A stretch of 64,000 bases of DNA from Candidatus Woesearchaeota archaeon (GTDB lineage Archaea; Nanobdellota; Nanobdellia; Woesearchaeales; UBA9989), in contig DUKZ01000038.1 of assembly GCA_013329045.1 (NCBI GenBank), positions 49,119 through 113,118 of the forward strand. The letters run 5' to 3'. The notes under the pieces were generated by a model. It was not told where the DNA came from. It searched no databases and saw nothing but the letters and a program-made list of their open reading frames with translations. Positions 30,401 to 37,693 of the stretch are shown here, in pieces (position 1 is the stretch's first letter; the number at the start of each line of letters is the position of its first letter). Made by a program: the position numbers and the translations under genes.

Positions 30401-33400
30401 CAGACAGTATTTGCGCCACAATCAGGGTCATTGTCAGCATTCGCATCTTTCACACATTGAGAGGCGGCAGCATTCCAGGAACATCTCTGGAGATGACAAG
30501 AAGAATCGCTATATGTAAAGGCTGGGCTTGAAGGGCAATTCTGCCATACCCCTGACTTAGTAATCTGAAAGTTTGTCTGAGAAATGCCGATGCAGGCATC
30601 CATCGTTTTTAGATCCTCGCACTTTGGCTCGGGAGCGCAGGCAGCACAACTCTCCCCTCCACCATAACAGTATCCAAAACTCCTGCACAAACTGTCCTGG
30701 CATCCAAGATTGAAGAAGGGATCATTTGATGAATTGCACAGACTGCACCTTGAAGTGTCATTTGTGTCTTTTGCATCAGGATCAATACAGTATCCTTTCC
30801 CAAATTCACCAAAAGAAACAGTGTCCTGCCAGTAACAATTATTTGCGTCACCAATCCTGCCTGAAGTGCCGCACGTTTGAATATCAACCTCACAGGCATC
30901 TTCTGACCGGTAATCAAAACAGCTCGTCAAGTTCTCACAATTGAAGCAGGCATCAACGGACGTATCTGAATAATCATAATAACAGCGATGAGAATAGATA
31001 TCATCCTGGAGGTAGCCACGGCAAGAATTCTCCTCTTCACTTACAGAAGGGGCAGAGATGAGATTGGTAAACATGCCAAGAGCATTTGAGTAGCTCATAC
31101 AACCAAAACTCTCCAAACAGTTCGCTCCGCTGAGGGCTAGCTCATAACATGCCCCATCATCACATTGATCGTTTATATGAGGGATATTATCAGCAGAGCA
31201 CCAGAAGACAGTATTTAAGGTGCCACCCGTGCCAAGAGTGGAATTACGACACCTTGTTGTATCAGTCGTTACACCTTCACACACTGCTTCTCCAGGATTA
31301 ATAGTAATGGAAACGGTGTTATTTCTCGGAGGGGTTCCCGCGTATTGGGTAGTCAACGTATAGGTGTACTCCGTTTCCCATTCCGTTTGAGAGTCAATAT
31401 ATGAAGTAGTTGCACTAGCAAATTGTGCGGGGATAATCGGACTGGAAGGATCCCGCCTTAACTGATACGAGAGGATATTAGTACAGGCAGTGCTCCAATT
31501 AACCGTAATCGTCTTTGCCCCCCTGGCCACTGCCGCAGTGAGGGCTGGTGGAGGGGGAGAAGGTTGATTACAAAGGCTAATGTCAATTGATGGAAGAAAA
31601 ATATAAACAGTGTCATTTGTTATCCCTGCAGATATTACCACTGAAACATTGCGGCTTTCATAAGAGACATTTTCCCCTGAAGGATTCGGGTATGATACCC
31701 CGGGGAGGGGCGATGCAGTAACGTTATAGGTCCCAACGGGGACACTATAGAACGAGAAGCGCCCGTACTGATCTGTTGTTGTAAGCCGGTTTAATGAAGG
31801 AATAGAAACCTGAATGTTTGCAATAGGCATGCTAGTCCCCGCCTCATACACGGTGCCGGCCATATTCCCAACAAGACAAGGGGTATCCTGCAGCCTATTA
31901 TCACAACAGAACTGGTTTTGATGGATTGTGATATCCAAGTACTCCGGACCGCATTGGCACTTTTCAATGCCAGTCAAGTTATAGTCACTATTTGTCTGGG
32001 GAGTATTCCCAATCTGGGCTGAACATTGCACGACCTGGCGAGCCTGGAGACAGCAAAGGCCAGTTGGCGAAGTTTTTGTGCTGTCCAAGACCGCATTTGG
32101 GCATTGATAGACATAATCAACCGTATTAGTTATGCTGCATTGCTGAGTGGTGCTACACTGCATACAGCACTCAGTTGTCTGGCCGAAACAGCCCTGGAGG
32201 CCATAAGCTGGGGAAGAGGAGGTTTCAGAAGGATTGCATGAAGAGCAGCACTGAAAGCCTTGGTATTGGCAAGAACCCACAGGATAACACTGGGGATCTT
32301 CCCCGCAGGTATTATCAGCGCAATATGCGTTCCAGGCATCCTGATTTACGGAGGGAACCACGGCACCAATGCGTGATATGTTAAAGTAATGGATTGGGGT
32401 TGCTGCATCATTAAATACACACATAGACTTGTTGCTAGTTGGTTGGGAGAGACCACACTGGGGATCGCCCTGACAGGGGCAATCTGGATCATTCTCGCAT
32501 AATCCATCAGCCCCGACAAGATTATTGCCACAATAAGCGGTAAGGTTATTCTGGTTGGTTAGATCATAAGATATCCACACATGATCATTGCTGCAATACT
32601 TGTCATTGGTGAAATCACAAAGGCCAGGGGTGCAGGTGGAAAGAGCATTCACGCATTGTCCAGCACCGGAGCAGACACAATCACTGCCTTGACAGCCTAC
32701 GCTGCCTTCACAATAGCCCCCATGGGTACTGCCCTGAGGGAGGGGGGTCATGCGAGAATAATTTACAGGTGGAATAATGCTGGCGCCAATGATAATACCA
32801 TCTACCTTTAAAGAACCATTATTGCATTCTGCTGCATAATAGCATGTCGCATTGCCGCCATCCCTTGCCGCATTAGAGCAATACTCACCAGTATCACAAG
32901 TGCCATTATTGTTGCAGGGAAGAAGAGATGGAGTGAGCTGGACATTCAACTCTGTTTGGCCACTAATCGTTATAGTTGATGTGTTTCCTGCATATCCTCC
33001 AGCAGAAAAAGTGACTATTTTACTTGCTCCTTCCGGGGCATTGTTTATCTCGTAATATCCATACACATTTGTGGTGCTAGACAAACTATCAACGCTCACT
33101 GTTGCACCACTGATCCCCGCACCATTTTGCCTGTTTGTCACTAGCCCAAACAGTTTTCCAACAGACAAAAGAGGCATGGTGATGTTCCTCTGCTCACTGC
33201 CAGTTATGGTTATGGAAAAGGTCTGCTGGACATAGCCAGTCTTTGAAGCGGTAAGAGAATATGCACCCCCGACATTAAGGTTACTGATCCGGTAGAACCC
33301 AGATGAGGTTGTATTATTAGATTGCCCTCCTGCCTGAACCAGGACGCCTGCTAGAAAGTTCCCGGAAGGATCTCTTACATACCCGGAGATTGACCCTGAA

Positions 33401-34188
33401 CCGGTATTAGGAGTTAGAGTCAAGTTTCCAACATCATTGAGCTGTCCGCCAAGGATATTCTTCTGAAAATCATCTGGTTGAAACGCGGTGTGGATAACAT
33501 GAATGGTCACTGGTGTGCCTGGCGTGACCCCATCAATCCTAAATCCCCCGCTCGCGTTGGTAAGAACGGATTTTGTTCCAATCGAGACATTCGCCCCTTG
33601 AATTATGCTTGCAGCCTTCACGAGGCCAGTTACATTCGCCAGATCTCCTGGACACTGCTCGCCAGCTACAACATCAATAAATGTCCCGCTCACATGAAGA
33701 ATGCCTGACTGGTCTGTGTAATTATGCGTGCAGTGCCATTTAGAGATAATCTCGCTACCGCAGGTATGGGTCCCCCCATCACACTGGCCAAGCTTGCTCT
33801 GGTCAGCATTTGCCGGATCGGTACAAGAACCAGAAAAATACTGAGTTGGATGCTGTTCTGACAAATTCAATGATTGACAATCAGCCTGGGACAGACTCAT
33901 CGCCTGCTGGTCATACCGGATACAGCATCCGGTTGTCTGGAGAAGAGAGACTGATTCTCTCGCAGACCCTACCTGGCCCAAAAAGGCTGCAACCTTCCCA
34001 AACTGGCCAACAGACTGAATGTCAGAGAGGAGAGCGGTTTTGGCTGGTGAATCCTCTGCATAGACTGGAGGGAGCAAGAGCCCTAAAAATATCATAAAAA
34101 GCATCAGTGAAGAAAGAGCGCGGGGGACCTGATAAAAACAAGATATGAGAAAATTCCTCTGACTACCCCTTCCCTCTTTTTTACCCAT
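18391..34188 (-). CDS. Giant (5265-residue) secreted multidomain surface protein
   Basis: Signal peptide about residues 24-44 (LMLFMIFLGLLLPPVYA), then GQFGKVAAF (61-69), a motif shared with two other surface proteins here. About 180-440: carboxypeptidase-regulatory-like beta domains (SGYVRDPSGNFLAGVLVQAGG). About 440-790 and 980-1290: Cys-rich regions. About 876-960: fibronectin III-like domain. About 1590-1790: LamG/concanavalin-like domain. About 1850-5000: many bacterial-type Ig-like modules with VDTxxP starts and very many N-X-S/T sequons, including a tandem duplication of roughly 1,100 residues (about 2140-3265 and 3266-4330). There is no C-terminal TM, so it may be held by the adjacent 1159-residue membrane protein. 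Likely adhesin or envelope protein, glycosylated by AglB (inference). Confidence 0.88.
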   Translation of the reverse strand: MGKKEGRGSQRNFLISCFYQVPRALSSLMLFMIFLGLLLPPVYAEDSPAKTALLSDIQSVGQFGKVAAFLGQVGSARESVSLLQTTGCCIRYDQQAMSLSQADCQSLNLSEQHPTQYFSGSCTDPANADQSKLGQCDGGTHTCGSEIISKWHCTHNYTDQSGILHVSGTFIDVVAGEQCPGDLANVTGLVKAASIIQGANVSIGTKSVLTNASGGFRIDGVTPGTPVTIHVIHTAFQPDDFQKNILGGQLNDVGNLTLTPNTGSGSISGYVRDPSGNFLAGVLVQAGGQSNNTTSSGFYRISNLNVGGAYSLTASKTGYVQQTFSITITGSEQRNITMPLLSVGKLFGLVTNRQNGAGISGATVSVDSLSSTTNVYGYYEINNAPEGASKIVTFSAGGYAGNTSTITISGQTELNVQLTPSLLPCNNNGTCDTGEYCSNAARDGGNATCYYAAECNNGSLKVDGIIIGASIIPPVNYSRMTPLPQGSTHGGYCEGSVGCQGSDCVCSGAGQCVNALSTCTPGLCDFTNDKYCSNDHVWISYDLTNQNNLTAYCGNNLVGADGLCENDPDCPCQGDPQCGLSQPTSNKSMCVFNDAATPIHYFNISRIGAVVPSVNQDAWNAYCADNTCGEDPQCYPVGSCQYQGFQCCSSCNPSETSSSPAYGLQGCFGQTTECCMQCSTTQQCSITNTVDYVYQCPNAVLDSTKTSPTGLCCLQARQVVQCSAQIGNTPQTNSDYNLTGIEKCQCGPEYLDITIHQNQFCCDNRLQDTPCLVGNMAGTVYEAGTSMPIANIQVSIPSLNRLTTTDQYGRFSFYSVPVGTYNVTASPLPGVSYPNPSGENVSYESRNVSVVISAGITNDTVYIFLPSIDISLCNQPSPPPPALTAAVARGAKTITVNWSTACTNILSYQLRRDPSSPIIPAQFASATTSYIDSQTEWETEYTYTLTTQYAGTPPRNNTVSITINPGEAVCEGVTTDTTRCRNSTLGTGGTLNTVFWCSADNIPHINDQCDDGACYELALSGANCLESFGCMSYSNALGMFTNLISAPSVSEEENSCRGYLQDDIYSHRCYYDYSDTSVDACFNCENLTSCFDYRSEDACEVDIQTCGTSGRIGDANNCYWQDTVSFGEFGKGYCIDPDAKDTNDTSRCSLCNSSNDPFFNLGCQDSLCRSFGYCYGGGESCAACAPEPKCEDLKTMDACIGISQTNFQITKSGVWQNCPSSPAFTYSDSSCHLQRCSWNAAASQCVKDANADNDPDCGANTVCRKDQSPPVVGIYFPEKINNNSAYINISLEDTASSKKYFYYCFSNGAACCPTNELKNEAETNASVSFTLPLKDETLIPRVVEGSNTLFYYSIDGYGDKKGVISPVENISFVVDTIAPRLTSFVVNGTNNRACSNNSGRWVCPSNSLYIKVLIDDDATCTFDLLPSSYASRTPMVSQMTGNTFEMQFDGLPDLWYTFTGNCHDAFDNELSFTKTIVVDFITAIQSANPFQQTVRLGPQTLSVITSDDGNCTYQRVDKAGQLISPPRLNDLLTIGGNNNEYYQPVYNPSTRALSYTSESSIGAGGPFTGNVQRLMVFSRVLSAQELAGEPQNTQNTSLLASFDFSQSLIEKISMAGPLVQQGMAISNGAVFTNMSKLAFTSPFPGRVMPSQGSVVIEFTPDFAFADGLAHTILDLSHNDKYFLVFKGSDDRFYSAYEDLNDHDFVLSLVQSDFIDWTSEQHVAFSWDIGARTLSYNTGSRSGTRTFEGSLVSLGEEPPSRLETAVQFNPGISNPDTLGSGIKDPSCSLSSQSCPYTYNATIPEASLTSDTYYYFVNCSTVGDSALLSFSVDEIPPVTTPKVDGSPLANNSLFGAPVTIDLECNDPLIDDPFEPSGAAGCEETYSCVRQGIGCDPNESVASRTITEDSYLCYRSNDTKGNREQTSCLYILIDTISPVVTISSPADGSITNDSSFQLTGVVSDSSVANLTMEVRVFGQDTGEEGVQEYPIMSGSGAFSIAAAPPLLNLFNGTNVIQVTGIDGAGNNASASIRVYYDVFPPDLSLPDVAGGTIIEYGNNISFSTIVNDTRFTSQENLSVWFTLPVGNAIFAGDMDHNETLYNHTLQMAPECEEDGSCPVPVGNYTLTVFAKDKFGNLQSSNMTIYVTDSMAPEMNITIYDNESDGEFYDPTNITTIKNDPIQQFIRLPYYVEVNASEPLGSIQNITISVQGKPPTSITQYSFLQGGRIIHAIFTIPDIYRDMYANATLTLNVKDHNNVSGTASFQFLIDTQGPGGLYYAPSFNIWDPESYHLVYPEKVKVHAGYYYTNESMLYLTGMSDSEGITVRMKQESGGYKGSDWYNYSFPAYAEELANELGRGTPSAPALVGAAELRYTSFISSPPSFMYMGFSDLSSSFYPLRRDFGKYNTFYNITNILQDQGLTYVSISPALQQNYTDAVRSTISTVFYDKPAPSTWWMFQANLQEGENNFTAMSQDQLGNPAIPAMMQVFYDNKTPFVPSFVYPQNGYAINDNRTVITATIRDDPMSSGIDIVALDLQGNNTSFYTENCSVEINHFVRSGSLDGTVTCDLFSLMDTELENGDYNATLILVDNAGNKGERTINFSVQTGVPGNPVFSLITLIGSTLSQIINPFDINDDSELFTEFTNNTQTPLSFQLYFFREADIDLTNVELRPNLASIECTKQSSNISFNCTLSDPIAEGSYLVRFSARRMYHENETTFGPRIDREYPLIVDATQPEVNLTGESTVRANTLFDAAVEVGGEQKKVKLEVLNISDPLTSPWKENVVMPAAGALFTGLPISSLNSGYYDITARVADQAGNRRIANLSIYVDNQVPMVANISSLSHPSQEQWYRQSLVTMQWNVSDDHALAGTKFIFSNNPDTLPGMNAANDTNGSFILAAGQNATVNTTLNIDQLVPLGYGTIYFRARSQDQAGHWSAPSEPFVIKIDQLPPAVILRVPQSNITNNEFQQIVFELDGTVSPVDESSIQLVIDGRPITISPITASYNETTHYLTFTPNQSLLAGYLRDEPHNVYAILSFMDQAGNALRFDNNNRPIFTIDLNATVIQSIKLATARNGPFFPSEGVSSLGIYGFNSTFDYLAVSFNEPLASLDSLIVSKDGASLCDDLVDASGINPLIPPNKTFVCEHFHEGTGTYAIDAIVSTNTSDDYTLHAEFTIDVDPPQIALVAPGQDAQNLPQVTWFVWNVSDNFINRAEVTCSLFINDSEVYTHASRGKVWERERSLAGNSSWYVSCYDGAVPANAANSSIWNFTVDFIPPTMNGTVYEERDNATGEFSVPVQVLTIRTDPSAPIFPLPYYIRVNASEPLSDVNMTFRVSGGQPVPLNVTLDGPYPWAKVPIDFSYRNMDANATIAIAAKDAAGVVGSGLIQIHIDTLAPDAPRFVPSLNSPVDRYDQHYPGKGRWYQEVPDTFFTNESSLYITGFSNEGDLDVSLVSPLALNIFVQSQVTFKGNAEATQAALAGSSSILINAYRNGSFVQFDADLREEYGSFGKYYQVVSIAQAGSRYNLTIQPPLERSVADGASVSFYEGSAPAEWFGFDVALQEGNNDITLNAADSQGNPSPTRAASIFLDNNAPSISFTYPLDGYVINTNMTNMTNMTIAYADSIPSSGIRNVAAALTGPSGSIGISCSNASSGFVLGGRIDGYLSCAPLSLLVPGVYDLSAWTNDYAGSNVTGRMNFTVSNDVPYDPDFYLVNAALERIENSFDVNHPNEPFTEFTNSTEAVSFALEFLYENNVSVTSVWLVPDAATIACSQHNGTVSYCNLSQGLAEGTYKVVFTAARILSNGSFGPEIQREYTIVEDTTSPSPIINVSALASGSGVFPFQIMFDEPYMVIIEDLLFEGGSVVQNFPGGIFISPAFFEEHLPTVPSQDYNLTAVVHDQAGQEGIAIASVHIDAQAPLITNLSSLSHPDQTLFYNNSSVTLSWHGSDDSQIFGYKYLFSTDQGDVPTTMPFSDEKGIFNETSAQDMEVTYDLSTLLPEGFGTIYASVRAVDAVGNWGPVKNFVVNIDLVPPVLQNMIPSPGTTARSQAPQITIRMDGTGSRINESSIRMKIDGIAVSPAFNLETQTITYQPTQSLMEGREPSDNRINILLNVTDKAGNKVVLGTEGSLSFFIDGNATQIEKVQLARNQGGVYVPPAGLEIDTPYSYNASYNYLKVVFNEPIEMNDFEVIREGSSTDLCTTKRSTVDLPDFPDPPRTAYLCSGFNDGDAEYAVHASVSNDHGTYSLVQPFTLDANPPIVTLISPSNNSRVRPLTTFTWQVADFMIGRNVLSCALYVNGVPMAAMEQASSSFIKTVFLPADAEDWFVECADPAGNTGSSETRSVIVNMTYVPDITIFYPSEGQTFITDSTIINGTALTYRADDTNTIDDVLTAGTNVTVQETFNGEVVSANSTIVDESGFFELPLSLGSTPGDDGNYTIDVFATNIVGLQGSFSLTIRKDRFTPPTIRLIFPKNYPDLPLTGYTNVSEFNITIETNKPSSCRLIPQTTAIPEQMMASNNISHSLNRSVPAQGAYNYQVVCNDSLNNTNTSNVIIIYDRQAPQILGFEMVPNPVYHLTGDYMTAISVATNEQTFCEAEVNEYAKAFNKPFVFEDNSTSAHLQYLLRAFFNPLRDDELAGEYEVTLLCRDAAGNAAPAMATTLAITPDLQVRITEHNLPFNDEDPLYINDQNITLNITTNIQASCNVTQLYQGLLGWILNLLAPKYPMLTVNNYTHILQLPFSNAFFEDGGEYHYRITCEAVSVDSIINREAYLLYDSTPPTITINPLPSLVNHSSLNVSGIISDDTQRVTIEVIGMGVREYPILITQRGSFSTSILLDEGDNEIKATAIDHAGNQGVREAWVSFVTQGPTITMIYPEDGQTLRGLSSSVIAQVQGKNGASIDKARSSIHLSNENGEIMGSISKIGTDNNVNISWDNITPLLDAPGTYEFTVDVTAADQFGNENQQSSSFFISDEQPIITVTSHNSSEVIRTMAPIIRGTIQSAGQMLENFTLTYNGANFNAGFKDRVNMTTFGHPDERNINQEETWQFPASNVIITLNETLRDDRYEFTIYLPLSGEGNNPLRLSARTTLGNENQRDILLIADLTPPTPTNVNVSGRQFHSFIGPAPNEDLIFLEGDEPPCDNICTVNEFCLSDCLVLRNIGNNRYTPPTAVSVASGTNFSIMYGSTYKVTVYPFQSTYLLDPALNDLLNQNGNPEETEDHYFFVQGDTSLAFWWSVVAEKYQLVVIEDLSGGQMPPAGIADVYIGKFQPHDPQQ

Positions 34189-34215
34189 CTTTTTAAAGGA
34201 TTTCGTGGTTTACCA

Positions 34216-34225
34216 GTATTTAAAC
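34216..34225 (-). promoter_or_regulatory. TATA box of the giant surface-protein operon
   Basis: Minus-strand GTTTAAATAC centred about 32 bases before ATG 34188, predicting a short or absent leader. A second TTTAAAAAG touches the ATG and is too close to serve this start. Confidence 0.5.
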
Positions 34226-34278
34226 GTTGTGGTTAAAATCATTGGCCTCTCGTCTTTATCGCTTCCAACATCCGAAAG

Positions 34279-34287
34279 GTATAAATA
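34279..34287 (+). promoter_or_regulatory. TATA box of the methyltransferase/GT2 operon
   Basis: GTATAAATA centred 25 bases before ATG 34308, predicting a leaderless mRNA starting at the ATG. Confidence 0.6.
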
Positions 34288-34307
34288 GTAAGTTTCTGAG
34301 ATGATAT

Positions 34308-34985
34308 ATGCATCTCTTTGAAAAAATATCTGTTGTCTGCCAGCATGCCATCACTCTTCCAAAAAGGAAACAATCTATCAAGAAATATCTATATGATCAT
34401 CACATAAAAAAGCTCCATCTTGGATGCGGCACCACCATCCTGCCTTCCTGGCTCAATTCCGACCTTTTTGGCAATAATAAGCGGATTTTTCTTGATGCCG
34501 CCAAACGGTTTCCATTCCCTAATAACACCTTTGATTATGTCTTCTCAGAACACCTCATAGAACACCTCACCTACACAAAAGGGATGAGCATGCTCCAGGA
34601 GTGTTTTAGGGTGTTGAAGAAGGGGGGGAAAATCAGGGTAGCTACACCTGATCTCTCGTTTCTTATTTTCCTCCATCAACCAAAAAAAAGCGAGCTCCAA
34701 CAGCGCTACATCAAATGGGCGACAAACGCATTCATCCCCTCTGCTCCCTCCGCTGATGATGCATTTGTAATCAACAACTTTTTTCGGGCATGGGGACACC
34801 GATTTATCTACGATAAAAAAATTCTCCAACAAAGCCTCCAGACTGCGGGTTTTACTTCGGTTACTACTTGCAAACCATCAATAAGCAGCGATCCTGTCCT
34901 CTGCTCCCTTGAACAACACGGGCACCTCATCGGGAACGCATTCAACTTGCTAGAGACAATGGTCCTTGAGGGGAAAAAAAGGTGA
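34308..34985 (+). CDS. Class I SAM-dependent methyltransferase
   Basis: 225 residues. The SAM-binding Rossmann core is visible: motif I KKLHLGCGTTILPSWLNSD, then the post-I acidic position, FPFPNNTFDYVFSEHLIEHL (motif II/III) and a CFRVLKKGGKIRVATPD segment (motif IV), as in Methyltransf_11/DUF-type sugar or lipid-linked methyltransferases. It is followed by a glycosyltransferase with a 4-base overlap, so it probably methylates a sugar or lipid carrier in surface glycan synthesis (inferred). Transcription start predicted at the ATG itself. Confidence 0.85.
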   Translation: MHLFEKISVVCQHAITLPKRKQSIKKYLYDHHIKKLHLGCGTTILPSWLNSDLFGNNKRIFLDAAKRFPFPNNTFDYVFSEHLIEHLTYTKGMSMLQECFRVLKKGGKIRVATPDLSFLIFLHQPKKSELQQRYIKWATNAFIPSAPSADDAFVINNFFRAWGHRFIYDKKILQQSLQTAGFTSVTTCKPSISSDPVLCSLEQHGHLIGNAFNLLETMVLEGKKR

Positions 34986-35806
34986 TTCCCATGACCACCA
35001 TCAGCGCTCTTGTCATTGTGTACCATGAAGAGGGAACGATTGAACGATGCTTAACTTCATTACAGGGGGCTGTTGATGAGATTATTGTCATCCACGATGG
35101 CCCCTGCAACGATCAGACAGTAGCCATCGCATCGAGGTTCACCAAAAAAATATTTATTGGTGAGCGACGGGGAATGATGGAATTTCATCTCATTGATGGC
35201 ATTATTGCCAGCCAGGGTGAGTGGATACTCAGAATCGATGCTGATGAGACCCTCTCGTTTGAGCTCCAAAAACATATAAAAAAGCTCGCCAGTACTACCA
35301 AATATGATGCTTACTCTTTTGTGTGGCCACTATGGGATGGAAAGAAAGCAGTCTCCCGGCATTGGCCATACAAGCTTGCCCTCTACAAAAAACGCAGCAT
35401 CGCCTACCTTGAAAACCCCCATACCAATTTTTTAGTAAAAGGAAAAATAAAGAAAACGCCATATGTGCTCGAACATCGGCCATCAATAGATATGTGCAAT
35501 TTTACTGTGAAACATAAACGTTGGATTGCTGTCGAGGCCAAAACATATCTTCTCCCCACATCAAAAAAAAGATATTATGCATTGGGCCGGAAAGAACTCA
35601 TGAGGATAGAACGAAAAAGAAAGGCAGCTCTTCGTTTCCCTTTCCTCTTTTTCGTCATGCATATCTATCATTCCATTCGCATGCTCGCAGACTATCCCCT
35701 TGCCCTCTTCCAAAAAGGACCATATAGATATCTTCGCTTCAGATTCAATTATTATACAGCACTTACGAGAGCTGTCGCAAAGGCTGCGCAGAAACAGCAT
35801 TCTTGA
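34982..35806 (+). CDS. Family 2 glycosyltransferase
   Basis: 274 residues with GTG start at 34982, chosen because GAGGGG (34969-34974) sits 7 bases upstream; an in-frame ATG follows at 34991. GT-A fold marks: TISALVIVYHEEGTIERCL, DEIIVIHDGP, and the metal-binding ILRIDADETLS. The C-terminal part is basic and may bind the membrane. It probably adds a sugar to a lipid-linked or protein-linked glycan. It overlaps the methyltransferase gene upstream by 4 bases and converges with the GT9 gene, overlapping its 3' end by 44 bases. Confidence 0.87.
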   Translation: MIPMTTISALVIVYHEEGTIERCLTSLQGAVDEIIVIHDGPCNDQTVAIASRFTKKIFIGERRGMMEFHLIDGIIASQGEWILRIDADETLSFELQKHIKKLASTTKYDAYSFVWPLWDGKKAVSRHWPYKLALYKKRSIAYLENPHTNFLVKGKIKKTPYVLEHRPSIDMCNFTVKHKRWIAVEAKTYLLPTSKKRYYALGRKELMRIERKRKAALRFPFLFFVMHIYHSIRMLADYPLALFQKGPYRYLRFRFNYYTALTRAVAKAAQKQHS

Positions 35807-36884
35807 CAGCCTGCTCGACCTCACCCACCAATATCTTCTGCATGCAATACTGGGCCTTACATTCATTCCATGATGCAAGATATGCTTTCCTGCAGGGGCT
35901 GCAGTGCATTTTTTTGTACAAAGAGATATTCCCCTTCCCGAATGGGGCATACCTTATTGGGGTATCTGGACCGAAAAGTCCAACAGTAGGAGCGTTCATA
36001 GCAGCACTGATATGCATAGGACCAGAATCATTTGAAACAACGCATGCAGCACCCTCATAGAGGCAGGAGAGCTGTTTTAGTGTGAGATTTCCCGCAAGAG
36101 AGATGGCAGGGGTATCTCTGGCGATCCTTTCACATAGTTCTTTATCATTTTTATCTCCTGTCAGAACAATGCTGCATCCCTTTAGCCTTCTAATCAGTTC
36201 TATAAATCTTTCCTCAGGCCATGCCACCAGCACTTTGCTACCAGACCCCCCAGGAGAAATACAGATATATGGCCTTTGAATGGGAATCCTCCCAACCAGT
36301 TCTTCATCCTCCCTACTATATTCAACCTTTTCTAATCTTTTTGGTTTTGGTATCTTTCCGACTAATGAACAAAGATCGTAATAACAAAAGACCATATGTC
36401 TGGCCGGATCGATTGACACTTTTCTCTGCAGCAACTTATCTCTTGACCTGTTGATTGAAGAAAAACCAACGAGCACTTTGGGCCTGAGAAGATGTGCAAG
36501 AATGGTTGGAAAGCTATATGCTTGCCCTGCATCGATTATGTAGTCAAAATACCCCCTGCTCCAAAGAATGATCTTTACCACCTTTGGATCCAAAGGGGAC
36601 TTTACCGTGATGATTCTCCGGAGATATTTTTTTCCAGAAAAGATGGGGGCTAGCTGCCTTGAGATGAGCAGAGTGACCTCATGATCTCTAGTTAGCGGCT
36701 TTATGCTTGGCAACAAGAGGATGCCATCACCTATTCCAGATAATTTTATGATCAAGACCCGATTTTTTTTTCCGACTTTTCCTTCATCCTTTCCCTTAAG
36801 GAGGAAGCAGAAAAGATGTCCTAGATACCTATCGATTTTTCTTGCAATGGCGATGCCCATATCATAAAGAAAATATATAGACAA
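35763..36884 (-). CDS. Family 9 glycosyltransferase (heptosyltransferase-like)
   Basis: 373 residues. N-terminal RVLIIKLSGIGDGILLLPSI and C-terminal SNDSGPMHISAAMNAPTVGLFGP are the two hallmark GT9 segments, with ICISPGGSGSKVLVAWPEERF and IVLTGDKND between them. GT9 enzymes transfer heptose or related sugars to surface glycans; the acceptor here is unknown. A second Met at 36860 is an alternative start, since TATA-like sequence at 36871-36893 overlaps the first. A late Cys cluster (HCSPCRKAYLASWNECKAQYC) is like that of other GT9 proteins. Confidence 0.88.
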   Translation of the reverse strand: MSIYFLYDMGIAIARKIDRYLGHLFCFLLKGKDEGKVGKKNRVLIIKLSGIGDGILLLPSIKPLTRDHEVTLLISRQLAPIFSGKKYLRRIITVKSPLDPKVVKIILWSRGYFDYIIDAGQAYSFPTILAHLLRPKVLVGFSSINRSRDKLLQRKVSIDPARHMVFCYYDLCSLVGKIPKPKRLEKVEYSREDEELVGRIPIQRPYICISPGGSGSKVLVAWPEERFIELIRRLKGCSIVLTGDKNDKELCERIARDTPAISLAGNLTLKQLSCLYEGAACVVSNDSGPMHISAAMNAPTVGLFGPDTPIRYAPFGKGNISLYKKMHCSPCRKAYLASWNECKAQYCMQKILVGEVEQAVKNAVSAQPLRQLS

Positions 36885-36922
36885 TAAATGTCTTTTGATT
36901 CGTCCGAGATATCACCACAAAC

Positions 36923-36930
36923 TATATTAA
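36923..36930 (+). promoter_or_regulatory. TATA box of the second methyltransferase
   Basis: TATATTAA centred about 26 bases before ATG 36952, predicting a leaderless mRNA. Confidence 0.55.
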
Positions 36931-36951
36931 GCGCCCAGATGTAAAAAAAGC

Positions 36952-37686
36952 ATGGCATACTCCAAACGATTCTATCTTGCACTCCATGAAGGCTCGATTC
37001 GATCAGCACGGGAGGTTGCCCCCATAATCCATTCTCTTCTCAAAGGTAAAAGCGTCGCTGATGTAGGATGCGGGGTTGGAAGTTGGCTCCTTGCATTCCA
37101 GGAACAGGGCATCCATGATTATCTTGGCATAGACCATCCAAGAGTACAAAAGGAGATTATCATCCCTCCAGAAAAATTTTATCCTCATGATCTCACAAGA
37201 CCATTGCGCCTTAATCGAAAGTTTGACATTGCTATCTCATTAGAAGTCGCAGAACACCTTCCGAAAACAGCTGCATCCATCTTTGTAGAAACATTGACAA
37301 GGCTGAGCGACCAGATTGTCTTTTCAGCTGCCATCCCCCATTCGGGCGGCCATCACCATATCAATGAGCAATGGCCCACCTACTGGGCAGCCCTTTTTAA
37401 GAAACGGGGCTATCTAGTCATTGATCCATTCAGGCGGGCACTTTGGAATAATGAAAATGTTGAATGGTGGTATGCACAAAACATGCTTTGCTTCATAAAA
37501 AAAAGCCTTTTAGAGAAAAATGAAAAGCTTTCAAGAGAAAAAGCACTCACCTTTGAATCCCAGATATCCCTTGTTCATCCAAAACGCTACCTTGTATTGG
37601 CAAAGCCAGTGGAACTAGTAAAACGCATCGTTCCATACCCTATAAGAAAGGCTGCACACAAGATCATCGAGAGGATAGTGAAGTGA
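36952..37686 (+). CDS. SAM-dependent methyltransferase
   Basis: 244 residues. Motif I GKSVADVGCGVGSWLLAFQEQG, acidic YLGIDHP, and DIAISLEVAEHLP form the class I methyltransferase core (Methyltransf_23/31-like); HSGGHHHINEQWPTYWAALFKKRGY is typical of the FkbM/cell-surface glycan-associated group. It is convergent with the phosphoglycosyltransferase gene, 7 bases away. Substrate not determinable; context suggests sugar or lipid-linked glycan methylation. Confidence 0.82.
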   Translation: MAYSKRFYLALHEGSIRSAREVAPIIHSLLKGKSVADVGCGVGSWLLAFQEQGIHDYLGIDHPRVQKEIIIPPEKFYPHDLTRPLRLNRKFDIAISLEVAEHLPKTAASIFVETLTRLSDQIVFSAAIPHSGGHHHINEQWPTYWAALFKKRGYLVIDPFRRALWNNENVEWWYAQNMLCFIKKSLLEKNEKLSREKALTFESQISLVHPKRYLVLAKPVELVKRIVPYPIRKAAHKIIERIVK

Positions 37687-37693
37687 TAGTTTA

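Noticed and set aside
34186..34196. TTTAAAAAG next to the giant-gene ATG as its TATA box
   Set aside because: It ends at the start codon, so transcription would begin inside the signal peptide; the box at 34216-34225 fits better.
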